From Desulfatibacillum alkenivorans DSM 16219 (GTDB lineage Bacteria > Desulfobacterota > Desulfobacteria > Desulfobacterales > Desulfatibacillaceae): a stretch of DNA of 64,000 nucleotides. Each line of letters starts with the position of its first letter. Position 1 is the first letter of the stretch. The notes under the pieces are model-generated. The model did not search any database and was not told where the DNA came from. It saw only the letters and a list, made by a program, of their open reading frames with translations. The position numbers and the translations under genes were made by a program. The DNA lies in NCBI RefSeq assembly GCF_900142135.1, contig NZ_FQZU01000022.1, forward strand, positions 1-64,000, written 5' to 3'. This document shows positions 34,893 to 43,373 of the stretch, in pieces.

Positions 34893-37222
34893 TTTACGGG
34901 CCCCTTATTCCGGGTGACGGCGGACATGGAATCCTCCACCCACCCCATGGCCCTTCTCAACAATCCCTTAAAATGGGCTTCCCTGCTGATGGCGTAAAAG
35001 GAGGTTTCGCTGGAACGGAGCTCCTTAAGGAACACCAGGTCCGAGGTGGTTCCCACCCTCCCAATGGCGCGAATAATCACCTGAAAAATCTGCAGCAAAC
35101 CAGAAAGCTGGTCATTGCTGTATTTAAGCCGCCACACGTCCGCGTCCGGGTTGCCGTACTCCCTGCCCGCGCTGCGCAGAACGGCGCGCGCGGTGGCCCC
35201 GCCCACCAGGGAAAGAAGGATATACACCTCCCTCTCCAGGGTCAGGATGTACCTTGCCGGCATGGGATCCCTGGTTCCAAAGGGGTCCAGGGTGTCTTTC
35301 AAGGACCGGTGGATGCTCCGAACCTTTCTGAAAAACGCGTCCTTGTTCTGCTCGATGAAATTATCGGCGAAGGCCACGGCCTGGGGGTCGAGCCCCTCCT
35401 TAACCCTGAGAACCTCCTCAGGAGTGATCTCGATGTCGTTATGGAGCTCCTTGTTGTATTTCCGCAGCAGCAAGGTGGACAGCATGAGCGCGTTCCGGTC
35501 GTAAAAGGTGACATTTTCCGGATCGTGGCAGAAATCCCTGAGCAGGACTTCCAGGCCCTGCTTGCGCATTTTCATGCGGTCAATGAGCAATTGCAGGGCG
35601 TTCAAAAAGGCGATGCGGTCGTGCCTGTCCATGATTTCCTTGAGATAATACCAAAGGAATTCAAAGACCTTTTTTTCGTGCCGGGAGAAAGCCGGAATGT
35701 TTCGCTCAAACTCCCTGCGTAAAAAACCGCCCATGGGGTCGAAGCATCCCCTGAGCAGGGTCACCAGGTCCTCGGCGTCCTTCACCGTGATGGAAAAGTC
35801 TCTGGCAATGGTTTGGAAATCAATGGTTTCAAACTCAATGGGGTTTTCCACCATTTTTTTGATTTTGTTCTTCGTGATGGAGCGCTGCGAAAAGAACGCC
35901 AACAGGTCCAACAACTTGTGATCCAGGGTGGCGGATATGGAGTCGTTTTCAAACAGGCTGGCGGCCACCATAACGTCCCCGGAAATGGTGATGCTGTAAT
36001 ACACCTCGTCGGGAACCAGATCCAGGCGGCTTTCCACGCTTCCCAGAATGTCTATAATCAGGGACTCCCCTTCCATGTCCAGATCGGCGGCCAGGCCGTT
36101 CTTTTGGGACATGCCGGTTTCCACGGCGTTGATCACGTCGGAGGCCAGGGCCAGCCGCTCGCCCAAAACATAGGCGTCCACCGAGCCGTAATCGTCTGCG
36201 TACAGGCTGTGCAGGGTCCGGGCGACCTTTTGCGGCTGCAGTCCGAACTCGCTTTGGATGATCCGGGTGAGTTTGGCCTTGAACCGGGAGACCGGCTCGG
36301 ACGGGTGGTCCGTAATCAGCCAGCGCACGCTGTTCATTTCCACAGGCGGGCGCTTAAGCTGGGCTTTTAATTTTTTAAAGGCGAAAATGGTGTCATAAAC
36401 GCCTGTAAACTGCTCCAAGGGATCGCCCTGCTTGGCCCTCGCCAGCATAACGCTGATTTTTTGCACCAGTTGGGTAAGCGCCTTTACCTTGACCCCGCTG
36501 TAGGCGGCCAGCAGGGAAAGGTTGGGGTCGGGCCGGCCTTTTTCGTCCTTAACGATGGGCGTGGGAGTCAGTTTGGGCGTATTTTCCTTTTCTCCGGGGC
36601 TTTTGGGAGCCTCGCCCGACTGAAGGGCCAAAGCGTACCAGTAGCCCGCCAAAAGCTCCAGGGAGTTGGAGACGTTCTTCCTGTCTTCATCAGTCCATTT
36701 GCCCATGTGGACAACAAAGCCGCCCAAACCGATCTTGCCCAGATATTCAAAGGCTGTGGTGGCCTTGGAGGGCATATGGGAGGCCGTAACGCCCAGGCGC
36801 CTGGCCGTGTCTTGAATCTGGGGAAGGTCCAGGAACAGAGCGCCGTAACGCATAATAAAATCATAGCGCTTGGACGCGGACCCGGCCCCGGGAATGACCC
36901 GGCCCAGATATTTCAAAATCAGCCATTCTCCATGATCCGGCATGGTGGAAAGTTTGCGGAGATTCTCCATGATCCGGTTGATGGATTCTTTGGTTTTTTG
37001 CAGCGAGCCGGACTGGGCCGTCTGGATAAATGTGGTGAACTCAAAGGCGTAGTCCACCATAAGCAAGCGCCAGGCGTCCCGGCGTTTCTCCTCGTCGTGC
37101 AAAGCTTCCGCCAGTCCATTGGCCGCCTTGGCGGGAGAGATTTTATTCCCGGCGTCCACGCCGCCCAAATCGCGAAACAGCTGTTCCGCTTCATTGTCCA
37201 GAACGATGTTTCTATCTATCAT
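34889..37222 (-). CDS. Large soluble protein of unknown function heading the chemosensory run
   Basis: A 777-residue protein. The start at 37222 (MIDRNIVLDNEAEQ) has AGGTG upstream; the frame is open 35 codons further but reads as an Arg/Pro-rich extension unlike coding sequence. No signal peptide, membrane helix or catalytic motif stands out. The protein is mostly helical, with a Lys/Pro/Thr-rich linker near residue 235-255 (KENTPKLTPTPIVKDEKG). I do not recognise a family. It overlaps the NUDIX gene by 4 nt and is the first gene of the minus-strand run that ends with the GGDEF regulator, so it may be co-expressed with the chemosensory proteins. Confidence 0.8.
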   Translation of the reverse strand: MIDRNIVLDNEAEQLFRDLGGVDAGNKISPAKAANGLAEALHDEEKRRDAWRLLMVDYAFEFTTFIQTAQSGSLQKTKESINRIMENLRKLSTMPDHGEWLILKYLGRVIPGAGSASKRYDFIMRYGALFLDLPQIQDTARRLGVTASHMPSKATTAFEYLGKIGLGGFVVHMGKWTDEDRKNVSNSLELLAGYWYALALQSGEAPKSPGEKENTPKLTPTPIVKDEKGRPDPNLSLLAAYSGVKVKALTQLVQKISVMLARAKQGDPLEQFTGVYDTIFAFKKLKAQLKRPPVEMNSVRWLITDHPSEPVSRFKAKLTRIIQSEFGLQPQKVARTLHSLYADDYGSVDAYVLGERLALASDVINAVETGMSQKNGLAADLDMEGESLIIDILGSVESRLDLVPDEVYYSITISGDVMVAASLFENDSISATLDHKLLDLLAFFSQRSITKNKIKKMVENPIEFETIDFQTIARDFSITVKDAEDLVTLLRGCFDPMGGFLRREFERNIPAFSRHEKKVFEFLWYYLKEIMDRHDRIAFLNALQLLIDRMKMRKQGLEVLLRDFCHDPENVTFYDRNALMLSTLLLRKYNKELHNDIEITPEEVLRVKEGLDPQAVAFADNFIEQNKDAFFRKVRSIHRSLKDTLDPFGTRDPMPARYILTLEREVYILLSLVGGATARAVLRSAGREYGNPDADVWRLKYSNDQLSGLLQIFQVIIRAIGRVGTTSDLVFLKELRSSETSFYAISREAHFKGLLRRAMGWVEDSMSAVTRNKGPVK

Positions 37223-37425
37223 GTATACGCACCTGGCGCGGCCTGCAAAGCCCCGCCTTTTTGGCGGTCCGGCGCAGATCCCCCGGCATGGGGGAGGCCT
37301 CGACCGCCTAACTAACGGAAATCCCAACGATTAGGATAGTATCACGACGGGCGCAATTGGTAAAGGCAAAAATGCCGCAAAAAAACGCAGTTTAATTACG
37401 GTTGAAGCACGGCTAGAACCAGCCT

Positions 37426-38616
37426 TTACAACCAGTCGTAGGCTGCTTTTACTATGGACAGGGCGTCTTCGTAACTCACGGCTTTGGGGTTGTACGTCAC
37501 GGCCCCGTCGTTAAGCACGGCCGTGGCCGCCTCTTCCAGTTTGTCCAGGGGCACGCCCGCCTGTTTCAGGGTTATGGGCAGCCCGCAGGCTTTGTTCAGC
37601 CGGCGATTCAGGTCGCGTACGGCTTCCACGGCCCGGGCCGGGCGGTCTTTTTTGGGAGTGTTGAAGTAAACGTCTTCTCCTGCCAGGGGCAGAAGCAGTT
37701 CTCCGTACAGATCGCCGGTTTTATCCAAGTTGAACTCCATGCCGAAAGGCAGGAAAATGGTGTTCGCCACCCCGTGAGGCACATGGCATACGCCGCCCAA
37801 TCCATGGGCCAGGGCGTGGACGACGCCCACCATGGCGTTGGAAAAGGCCGCGCCGGCCAGCAAAGATGCGTTGGCCATGGCGAAGCGGGCCGCCTTGTTG
37901 GAGCCTTTTTCCACGGCGGTGAGGAGGTTGTCCCGAATCAGGGCGATGGCTGCCGTCGCGTGGGCGTCGCTAAGGGGGTTCTTCTGGATGCAGGTATAGG
38001 CTTCCACGGCGTGAGTCATGGCGTCCATGCCCGTGGCGGCTGTAATTTTAGGCGGCATGGTCAGGGTCATGCGGGGATCCAGAATCGCCACTTTGGGCAA
38101 CAGGTGGTAGGAGGTGAAAGGCATTTTGATGCCTCTCTTGGTGTCGGCCACCACGGCCACCAGAGTAACCTCGGACCCGGTTCCCGCTGTTGTGGGAATG
38201 GCGATGAAAGGCTGCAGCTCTTTTTTAAGAACCTCGGCGCCCATGAGTTTGATGAGGTCGTCCACGTCTTCCGTCACCACGATGTTCACGGCCTTGGCCG
38301 TGTCTATGGCCGATCCGCCGCCAAGCCCCACAATGGAATCGCACTTGTTTTTGCGATAGAGTTTGGCCACTTGGTTGACCACCTCCACCGAGGAGTCGGG
38401 GGGAGTGTCTTCGTAAACCGCCGCCAGCACCGCCTCCTGGCCGTGAAAGGCGTCAGCCACTATCTGCATGAGGCCCGCCCCCACAACGCCTTGATCCGTA
38501 ACCACCAGAGGCCGTTTGGCGCCCAACTGCTCCAGCTCGTAGGGAAGATTGTCCACGGCCTTGTTTCCGGCCACTACTTTGACCGGATTATAATATTCGT
38601 AATAGGAAGGTATCAT
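37426..38616 (-). CDS. Iron-containing alcohol dehydrogenase
   Basis: A group III, Fe-dependent NAD(P)-linked alcohol dehydrogenase of 396 residues. The cofactor motif is GLGGGSAIDTAK, followed by PTTAGTGSEVT. The metal-binding region has MDAMTHAVEAY and HALAHGLGGVCHVPHG, supplying Asp and His ligands. The substrate is not determined by sequence; a primary alcohol is likely. It lies downstream of an SCP2-like gene on the same strand, across from the divergent AOR, consistent with an alcohol-aldehyde-acid route. Confidence 0.92.
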   Translation of the reverse strand: MIPSYYEYYNPVKVVAGNKAVDNLPYELEQLGAKRPLVVTDQGVVGAGLMQIVADAFHGQEAVLAAVYEDTPPDSSVEVVNQVAKLYRKNKCDSIVGLGGGSAIDTAKAVNIVVTEDVDDLIKLMGAEVLKKELQPFIAIPTTAGTGSEVTLVAVVADTKRGIKMPFTSYHLLPKVAILDPRMTLTMPPKITAATGMDAMTHAVEAYTCIQKNPLSDAHATAAIALIRDNLLTAVEKGSNKAARFAMANASLLAGAAFSNAMVGVVHALAHGLGGVCHVPHGVANTIFLPFGMEFNLDKTGDLYGELLLPLAGEDVYFNTPKKDRPARAVEAVRDLNRRLNKACGLPITLKQAGVPLDKLEEAATAVLNDGAVTYNPKAVSYEDALSIVKAAYDWL

Positions 38617-38673
38617 TTATCATGCTCCTTGATTTTTTAGTCGTTTTCCCGCCGCCCGGGGCGGCATAATTTT

Positions 38674-39228
38674 TTACCGGACAAGCCTTGCCAATTTTCC
38701 AAGCCCCACGGGCACGCCCACGCCCAGGATGGCCGCGCGGATTCCGGCCCGTTTCAGAGTCATGGGAGGCACTGATTTTAAAACATTTTTCGCAATAAAT
38801 TTGGGAAACAAGTAGGCCTGGGCGATGTCCATGCAGCGGATGAGGCTCATGGCCTGGCTGGCGTCTCCTTTGAGGGAGACCCGATGCTCAGCAGAACCTT
38901 GCGGGGAGCCCATTTGTCCTGAAAAAATTAGAAAAGCCGACTCCAGGTTTTTGAAAAAAATGGTGAGATCCGCCTCCACCGGCGTTGACCCGGCGTAGCG
39001 CAAAATCCCGTTTTCCTTTTTCAGCACCATGGTGGGGCCTTGGGAATGGACGTGAAGCATGATGGTCATGGGATCGTTCCATTTTGCGACCTCCGCGCGC
39101 GCGTCCTTGTCCAGGACCGCAGCAGCCTCCAGAGCGCGCCCCAAAAGAAAGAGGCCCGCCTGAATCATGAAGGTCTTCCCCCTCTTTTTTCGCGGTTTCC
39201 ACCTGTGAGAAACCATGTTTTCATTCAT
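38674..39228 (-). CDS. SCP2-like sterol/lipid-carrier domain protein
   Basis: A 184-residue cytoplasmic protein with AGGAG 6-7 nt upstream of the start. The middle part, YAGSTPVEADLTIFFKNLES then AFLIFSGQ and HRVSLKGDASQAMSLIRCM, has the strand/helix pattern of SCP2 domains that bind acyl chains or CoA esters. The C terminus is basic and hydrophobic (AAILGVGVPVGLGKLARLVR), so membrane contact is possible. It probably forms a two-gene unit with the alcohol dehydrogenase 57 nt downstream. A second SCP2 protein is encoded at 54008. Confidence 0.65.
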   Translation of the reverse strand: MNENMVSHRWKPRKKRGKTFMIQAGLFLLGRALEAAAVLDKDARAEVAKWNDPMTIMLHVHSQGPTMVLKKENGILRYAGSTPVEADLTIFFKNLESAFLIFSGQMGSPQGSAEHRVSLKGDASQAMSLIRCMDIAQAYLFPKFIAKNVLKSVPPMTLKRAGIRAAILGVGVPVGLGKLARLVR

Positions 39229-39693
39229 GACTAACTCCTGTTCTAGTAATTGTGAGGGTAGTATTGCGGCAGTCTGTCAAGGCCTTTAAAAACTCGCCGC
39301 CTGGAAAAAACTTCCCATGCACCATGCATGAATTTCCACCCGCCGTCAAGACAGAGATCAAGGGGGTCTTTTTTCCTGCCTAATCATTCCAAGGGATAGC
39401 CTGATATTTCGTGATACAATTAGAATTTTTTGTATTCTTAATGGGTTTTGCAGGGCGATTTTTTTTCGCTTCCGGACGGGGAATAACCCTACGGAGCTAT
39501 TGACCACGGGTCATGTCTGTGTTAGGCATTTTTTAAGGTCGCTCGGGATAAACGCTCCAATCCCGAGCCGCGCACAATCCTTTCTTGATTTTACTTGCCG
39601 AAGGTAGTCATTTTTTTGTCTTACAGATTGTGCTTGCATGGACTTTTTTTCAACGGGGCCGGTAACAAATTTTTTACAGGGGGGGGAAGGATC
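39229..39693. other. Divergent intergenic region between the SCP2-like gene and AOR
   Basis: The 465-nt region has no supported gene. It is T-rich and contains a short inverted repeat TGACC-ACG-GGTCA at 39501-39513 that could be an operator. No clear -35/-10 pair was identified. The AOR ribosome site GGGGAAGG lies just before 39694. Confidence 0.4.
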
Positions 39694-41700
39694 ATGGCAG
39701 TGGAAAAAGAAAAAGCCGGAACTGGATTTTGGGGAAGAATCCTTCACGTAAATCTGACGGAAGGCAGTTTTGAATACGAAGACCTGGACAGGGAAGTGTA
39801 CGCCAAATATTTGTCCGGGGTGGGCCTGGGCGCCAAGGTGCTTTGGGAGCGTCTGAAACCCGGCGTGGACCCGTTGGGGCCTGACAACATTCTGGGCTTC
39901 ACCACCGGGGTGTTGACGGATACGCCTTCGCTGTTTACCGGGCGCTTTACCGTGGTGGGCAAGTCGCCTTTGTCCGGCGGGTGGGGAGACTCCAACTGCG
40001 GCGGATATTTTGCCCCTTTTTTAAAACGCTGCCAGGTGGACGCGGTCTTTTTTTACGGCGCGGCGGAAAAGCCGGTGTATCTCTACCTGGACGGCAAGGA
40101 CGTTCTGATTGAGGACGCCGGCGAGATCTGGGGCAAGGATATTATTGAAACCGAGGAATACCTGAAAGCCAAGCACGGCAAGCGGGTTCAGGTGGCTTCC
40201 ATCGGCCAGGCAGGAGAAAACAAATGCCGGTTTGCGGGCATTTGCAATGACGGAGGCAGGATCGCCGCCCGCAGCGGTCTGGGAGGGGTCATGGGCTCCA
40301 AGAATCTCAAGGCCGTGGTTGCCGCGGGTAAAAAGCGCGTAGGGGCCGTCCAAAAGGACGTCATGAAGGAGTTGACCAAGGAGTATCGGGAAAACCTTGG
40401 CAAAATGCGCTTTCTGGAAAAAGTCCTGGACGGAAACGGCTTGGCCCTCACCGGCTGGATTACCCGGGTGCTGCCCATTTATCCCCGCCAGCCTTCCTTT
40501 TTATGGCGCACCATCCTGAGAAAATTCGGAACTCCGGGCCTGACCGCCATGAGCGCGGAATCCGGCGACAGCCCCATCAAAAACTGGGGCGGCGCGGGAT
40601 GCAAGGATTTTCCCCTGTCCACGGTCAAGGCCATCGGGCCGGACGCCGTGCTTCAATTCCAGAAAAAGAAATACGGCTGCTATTCCTGCCCGATTCAGTG
40701 CGGCGGAATCATGAAAGTGGACAAAGGCCCCCATCAATTGGCCGAAACCCACAAGCCGGAATACGAAAGCATATGCGCCTTTGGCGGCATGGCCCTGAAC
40801 AATGACGTGTACTCCATTTTCAAGCTCAACGACATGTGCAACCGGGCCGGGATAGACACCATCTCCTGCGGCGCCGTGTGCTCCTTTGCCGTGGAATGCT
40901 TTGAAAACGGCCTTTTGACCGAAAAGGACACCAACGGCCTCAAGCTGGCCTGGGGCGACGGCGAAGCCTTGATCCGCCTGACCGAAATGATCATCAACCG
41001 GGAGGGGATCGGCGACGTCCTGGCCGAAGGCGTAAAAGTCGCCTCGGAACGCATCCAAAAAGGATCCGATGAATACGCCGTGCATTGCGGCGGGGTGGAG
41101 CCGCCCATGCATGATCCGCGCATGGATATCGGTTACGGCATGGCCTACTACTGCGACCCCTCTCCCGGCCGGCACACCATTTGCTCCAACATGTACCTGG
41201 ACCTGCAGGAATTGGAAAAGCAGTTCCCCAGCGCGGACAAGCCGGCCCAGTTCTTCACGGACAAGGAAAAATACCGCACCGACAACAAAGCCAAGGGCAT
41301 CGCCATCGACACCTATTTCAAAATGCTCGTGGATTGCAGCGGGTTGTGCTTGTTCGGCACCCAGGCCGGCGGCGGCATGCCTGTGGTCAAGTGGCTGAAC
41401 GCGGCGACGGGATTCGACTTCACTCCGGACGAGTACCTGGCCATCGGAGAACGGATCCATCAACTGCGCCACGCATTCAACGTGCGCGAAGGCATTAACG
41501 AGGCCAAAAACGCGCCCCACGGCAGGGTCTACGGCAATCCGCCTCTCAAGGCAGGCCCGTACAAGAACCTCACCCTGGATATGGACGCCCTGGGCAAGTA
41601 CTATTACGCGGAAATGGGCTGGGACTGGGAAACCGGCAAGCCCCATCCGGCCAGGATGAAAAACCTGGACCTGGAAACCGTGGCGGAGACGTTTAAATAA
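39694..41700 (+). CDS. Aldehyde:ferredoxin oxidoreductase (tungsten type)
   Basis: A 668-residue tungstopterin enzyme that oxidises aldehydes to acids with ferredoxin, or the reverse. The start (MAVEKEKAGTGFWG) has GGGGAAGG upstream. N-terminal features are GRILHVNLTEGS, GFTTGVLTDTPS and TVVGKSPLSGGWGDSNCGG. The [4Fe-4S] ligands begin with CYSCPIQC (Cys329, Cys332, Cys336), and a late Cys occurs in DCSGLCLFGTQ. ARSGLGGVMGSKNLKAVV is the pterin-binding signature. It stands alone, ending at the terminator at 41741, and no linked ferredoxin gene is visible. Confidence 0.93.
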   Translation: MAVEKEKAGTGFWGRILHVNLTEGSFEYEDLDREVYAKYLSGVGLGAKVLWERLKPGVDPLGPDNILGFTTGVLTDTPSLFTGRFTVVGKSPLSGGWGDSNCGGYFAPFLKRCQVDAVFFYGAAEKPVYLYLDGKDVLIEDAGEIWGKDIIETEEYLKAKHGKRVQVASIGQAGENKCRFAGICNDGGRIAARSGLGGVMGSKNLKAVVAAGKKRVGAVQKDVMKELTKEYRENLGKMRFLEKVLDGNGLALTGWITRVLPIYPRQPSFLWRTILRKFGTPGLTAMSAESGDSPIKNWGGAGCKDFPLSTVKAIGPDAVLQFQKKKYGCYSCPIQCGGIMKVDKGPHQLAETHKPEYESICAFGGMALNNDVYSIFKLNDMCNRAGIDTISCGAVCSFAVECFENGLLTEKDTNGLKLAWGDGEALIRLTEMIINREGIGDVLAEGVKVASERIQKGSDEYAVHCGGVEPPMHDPRMDIGYGMAYYCDPSPGRHTICSNMYLDLQELEKQFPSADKPAQFFTDKEKYRTDNKAKGIAIDTYFKMLVDCSGLCLFGTQAGGGMPVVKWLNAATGFDFTPDEYLAIGERIHQLRHAFNVREGINEAKNAPHGRVYGNPPLKAGPYKNLTLDMDALGKYYYAEMGWDWETGKPHPARMKNLDLETVAETFK

Positions 41701-41740
41701 ATCCGGGAAGCATTTTTCCCGAGACAAATAGTATAGAAAG

Positions 41741-41780
41741 CCCCCGGTGATTTGTTTGAATCGCCGGGGGTTTTGTTTTT
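41741..41780 (+). terminator. Rho-independent terminator after AOR
   Basis: Arms CCCCCGGTGATT and AATCGCCGGGGG (one T-G pair) around a 6-nt loop, followed by TTTTGTTTTT. Confidence 0.9.
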
Positions 41781-41812
41781 TATGGCCGCCAGAACGGTTG
41801 TCTTTGGATTCA

Positions 41813-42057
41813 GCGCGGAGACCGCGCGACTACAATGGCGGGGAGACCTCGCAACTACGCAATGCATTGGTTCCAGTTTAGGTTTTTCGCCCGCCGACCA
41901 TTCACAATCTTGAAAATCGCTGCAGGCCGCACCTTTTGTTGCTGGCGCAACCCAGACAACAAACTGCGTTGTCTGGGCCACCCTGCTTCAGCGAGGAAAC
42001 CTCGCAACTACGGCGCGGGGGCCGCGCAACTACATAGCGAGGAGACCGCGCGGCTAC
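41813..42057 (+). repeat. REP-like hairpin array upstream of the aminotransferase
   Basis: Five 21-nt units, all with the foot on the plus strand: 41813-41833 (GCGCGG/CCGCGC, tail GACTAC); 41838-41858 (GCGGGG/CCTCGC, tail AACTAC); 41991-42011 (GCGAGG/CCTCGC, AACTAC); 42013-42033 (GCGCGG/CCGCGC, AACTAC); 42037-42057 (GCGAGG/CCGCGC, mixed arms, GGCTAC). Loops are 3 nt. A long non-hairpin stretch (see next entry) separates units two and three. The gap 41701-42185 otherwise holds only the AOR terminator. Confidence 0.85.
41838..41984 (+). repeat. Long direct repeat, copy 1 (5' side of the aminotransferase)
   Basis: About 147 nt, starting at a REP unit and ending in CTGGGCCACCCT. It matches 43496-43643 closely; the last 57 nt (41928-41984) are identical. 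Inside is a perfect 10-bp stem CCCAGACAAC / GTTGTCTGGG with a 7-nt loop (41951-41977). Confidence 0.9.
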
Positions 42058-42185
42058 AATTTAGAGGCGCGCCCCATATCTCAAGCAATGCCTTGCACCT
42101 TGCAAAGAAAGGCCATGCGCGTTATTGTGCAGAGCAGCCTTCAATCCGAATTCACGCCAACCATTAAGCCAACGCCGAGGGAGCT

Positions 42186-43352
42186 ATGGATCACGTTTTT
42201 CAAAGCACAGGCCATGAACTGAAAATCCCCAACATCGTGGACAGCCGGGGGATGTATGTCTTTGATGACCAGGGAAAGCAATACATGGACCTGGAATCCG
42301 GGGTGTGGTGCATTTCAGCGGGGCATAACAATCCCCGGATTAACGTTGCCATGATTCAGAGAATCGGGACGCTTATGCACGCCGGATTCTGCTATTCCAG
42401 CGAAATCCTGGAGGAAGCCGCCCAGGCGGTCCTGAAAATCCTAGGTTTTGAAGACGGCAAGTGCGTTTTTCTCTGCTCGGGAAGCGAGGGCATAGAAATT
42501 TCTCGGCAGATATCCAAACACCTCACGGGAAAAAGCCTGTCCATGACGCTCCACGACTCCTATCTGGGTTCCTACGCTTCAGTGACGGATCGCAGCAAAG
42601 GGTGGTTTTTATTCAACTGGGACGCGTGTAAAACCTGCGATAAAATAGACTCCTGCGATCCCTCGTGCCGTTTGCTTAAGGAAATCCCGAAAGACGTTGC
42701 AGACTTTGTATTTGAGCCGGGAAGCTCGTCCGGGTTCGTCCGGTTTCCGCCCAAGGCCCTGATTCAAAACATTGTGGCAATCGTGCGCGGAAACGGTGGA
42801 AAAATCGTGATTAACGAAGTAACCACGGGCGTGGGACGCACCGGCAAGTGGTTCGGATATCAGCATTACGGCATCCAGCCGGATTTTATCGCCATAGGCA
42901 AGGGAATCGGCAACGGATATCCGGTGAGCGTCGCGGCCCTAAGCAAACCGATTACCGAAGAACTGGAAGAAAAACCCTTCCATTACGCCCAATCCCACCA
43001 GAACGATCCTTTGGGCGCCTCCGCAGCCAACGCAGTCATCAAGGAGATTGAAACCAAGGGCCTGATAGAAAACGCCGAAAGGATGGGAAGGCTGCTTTTA
43101 CCTCAACTGGAAGCCTTTGTGGACAATGAAATTGTTTTGGAGGTCCGGGGAAGAGGCTTGATGTTCGCCGTGGACATGATCGACGCCGAAACAACCAACG
43201 CCGTGTATTCCGATTTGATCGAGCAGGGATATATCGTTGGCAACCGGGGGACGTCTTTCCGGATCGATCCGCCGTTGATCGTGACCGAGGAGGATTTGAA
43301 CGGGTTTATTGAGGCGTTTAAAGGGGTTTTGGAGGCGAGAAGACCACGGTAG
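42186..43352 (+). CDS. Class III (ornithine/GABA-type) PLP-dependent aminotransferase
   Basis: A 388-residue fold-type I aminotransferase. The substrate is not determined. Visible motifs are MDLESGVWCISAGHNNP, FLCSGSEGIEISRQI, VINEVTTGVGRTGKW and IAIGKGIGNGYPVS with the PLP Lys239. The usual Asp that contacts the PLP ring nitrogen (DEVQTG) is Asn210 here. A four-Cys cluster, Cys148-x2-Cys151-x5-Cys157-x3-Cys161, sits in the middle and could bind a metal; it is not a general feature of class III enzymes. The gene stands alone between two repeat arrays, which suggests it was inserted or can be lost as a unit. Confidence 0.88.
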   Translation: MDHVFQSTGHELKIPNIVDSRGMYVFDDQGKQYMDLESGVWCISAGHNNPRINVAMIQRIGTLMHAGFCYSSEILEEAAQAVLKILGFEDGKCVFLCSGSEGIEISRQISKHLTGKSLSMTLHDSYLGSYASVTDRSKGWFLFNWDACKTCDKIDSCDPSCRLLKEIPKDVADFVFEPGSSSGFVRFPPKALIQNIVAIVRGNGGKIVINEVTTGVGRTGKWFGYQHYGIQPDFIAIGKGIGNGYPVSVAALSKPITEELEEKPFHYAQSHQNDPLGASAANAVIKEIETKGLIENAERMGRLLLPQLEAFVDNEIVLEVRGRGLMFAVDMIDAETTNAVYSDLIEQGYIVGNRGTSFRIDPPLIVTEEDLNGFIEAFKGVLEARRPR

Positions 43353-43373
43353 GAAAACGCATGACTACCTTTG

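Noticed and set aside
38651-38666. GC-rich GCCGCCC/GGGCGGC palindrome as a terminator between the SCP2-like gene and the alcohol dehydrogenase
   Set aside because: In the direction of transcription (minus strand) no T tract follows it, and the two genes are probably co-transcribed.
40501-41727. 408-codon minus-strand open frame opposite AOR
   Set aside because: It is antisense to a well-supported AOR and has no recognisable domain or ribosome site.
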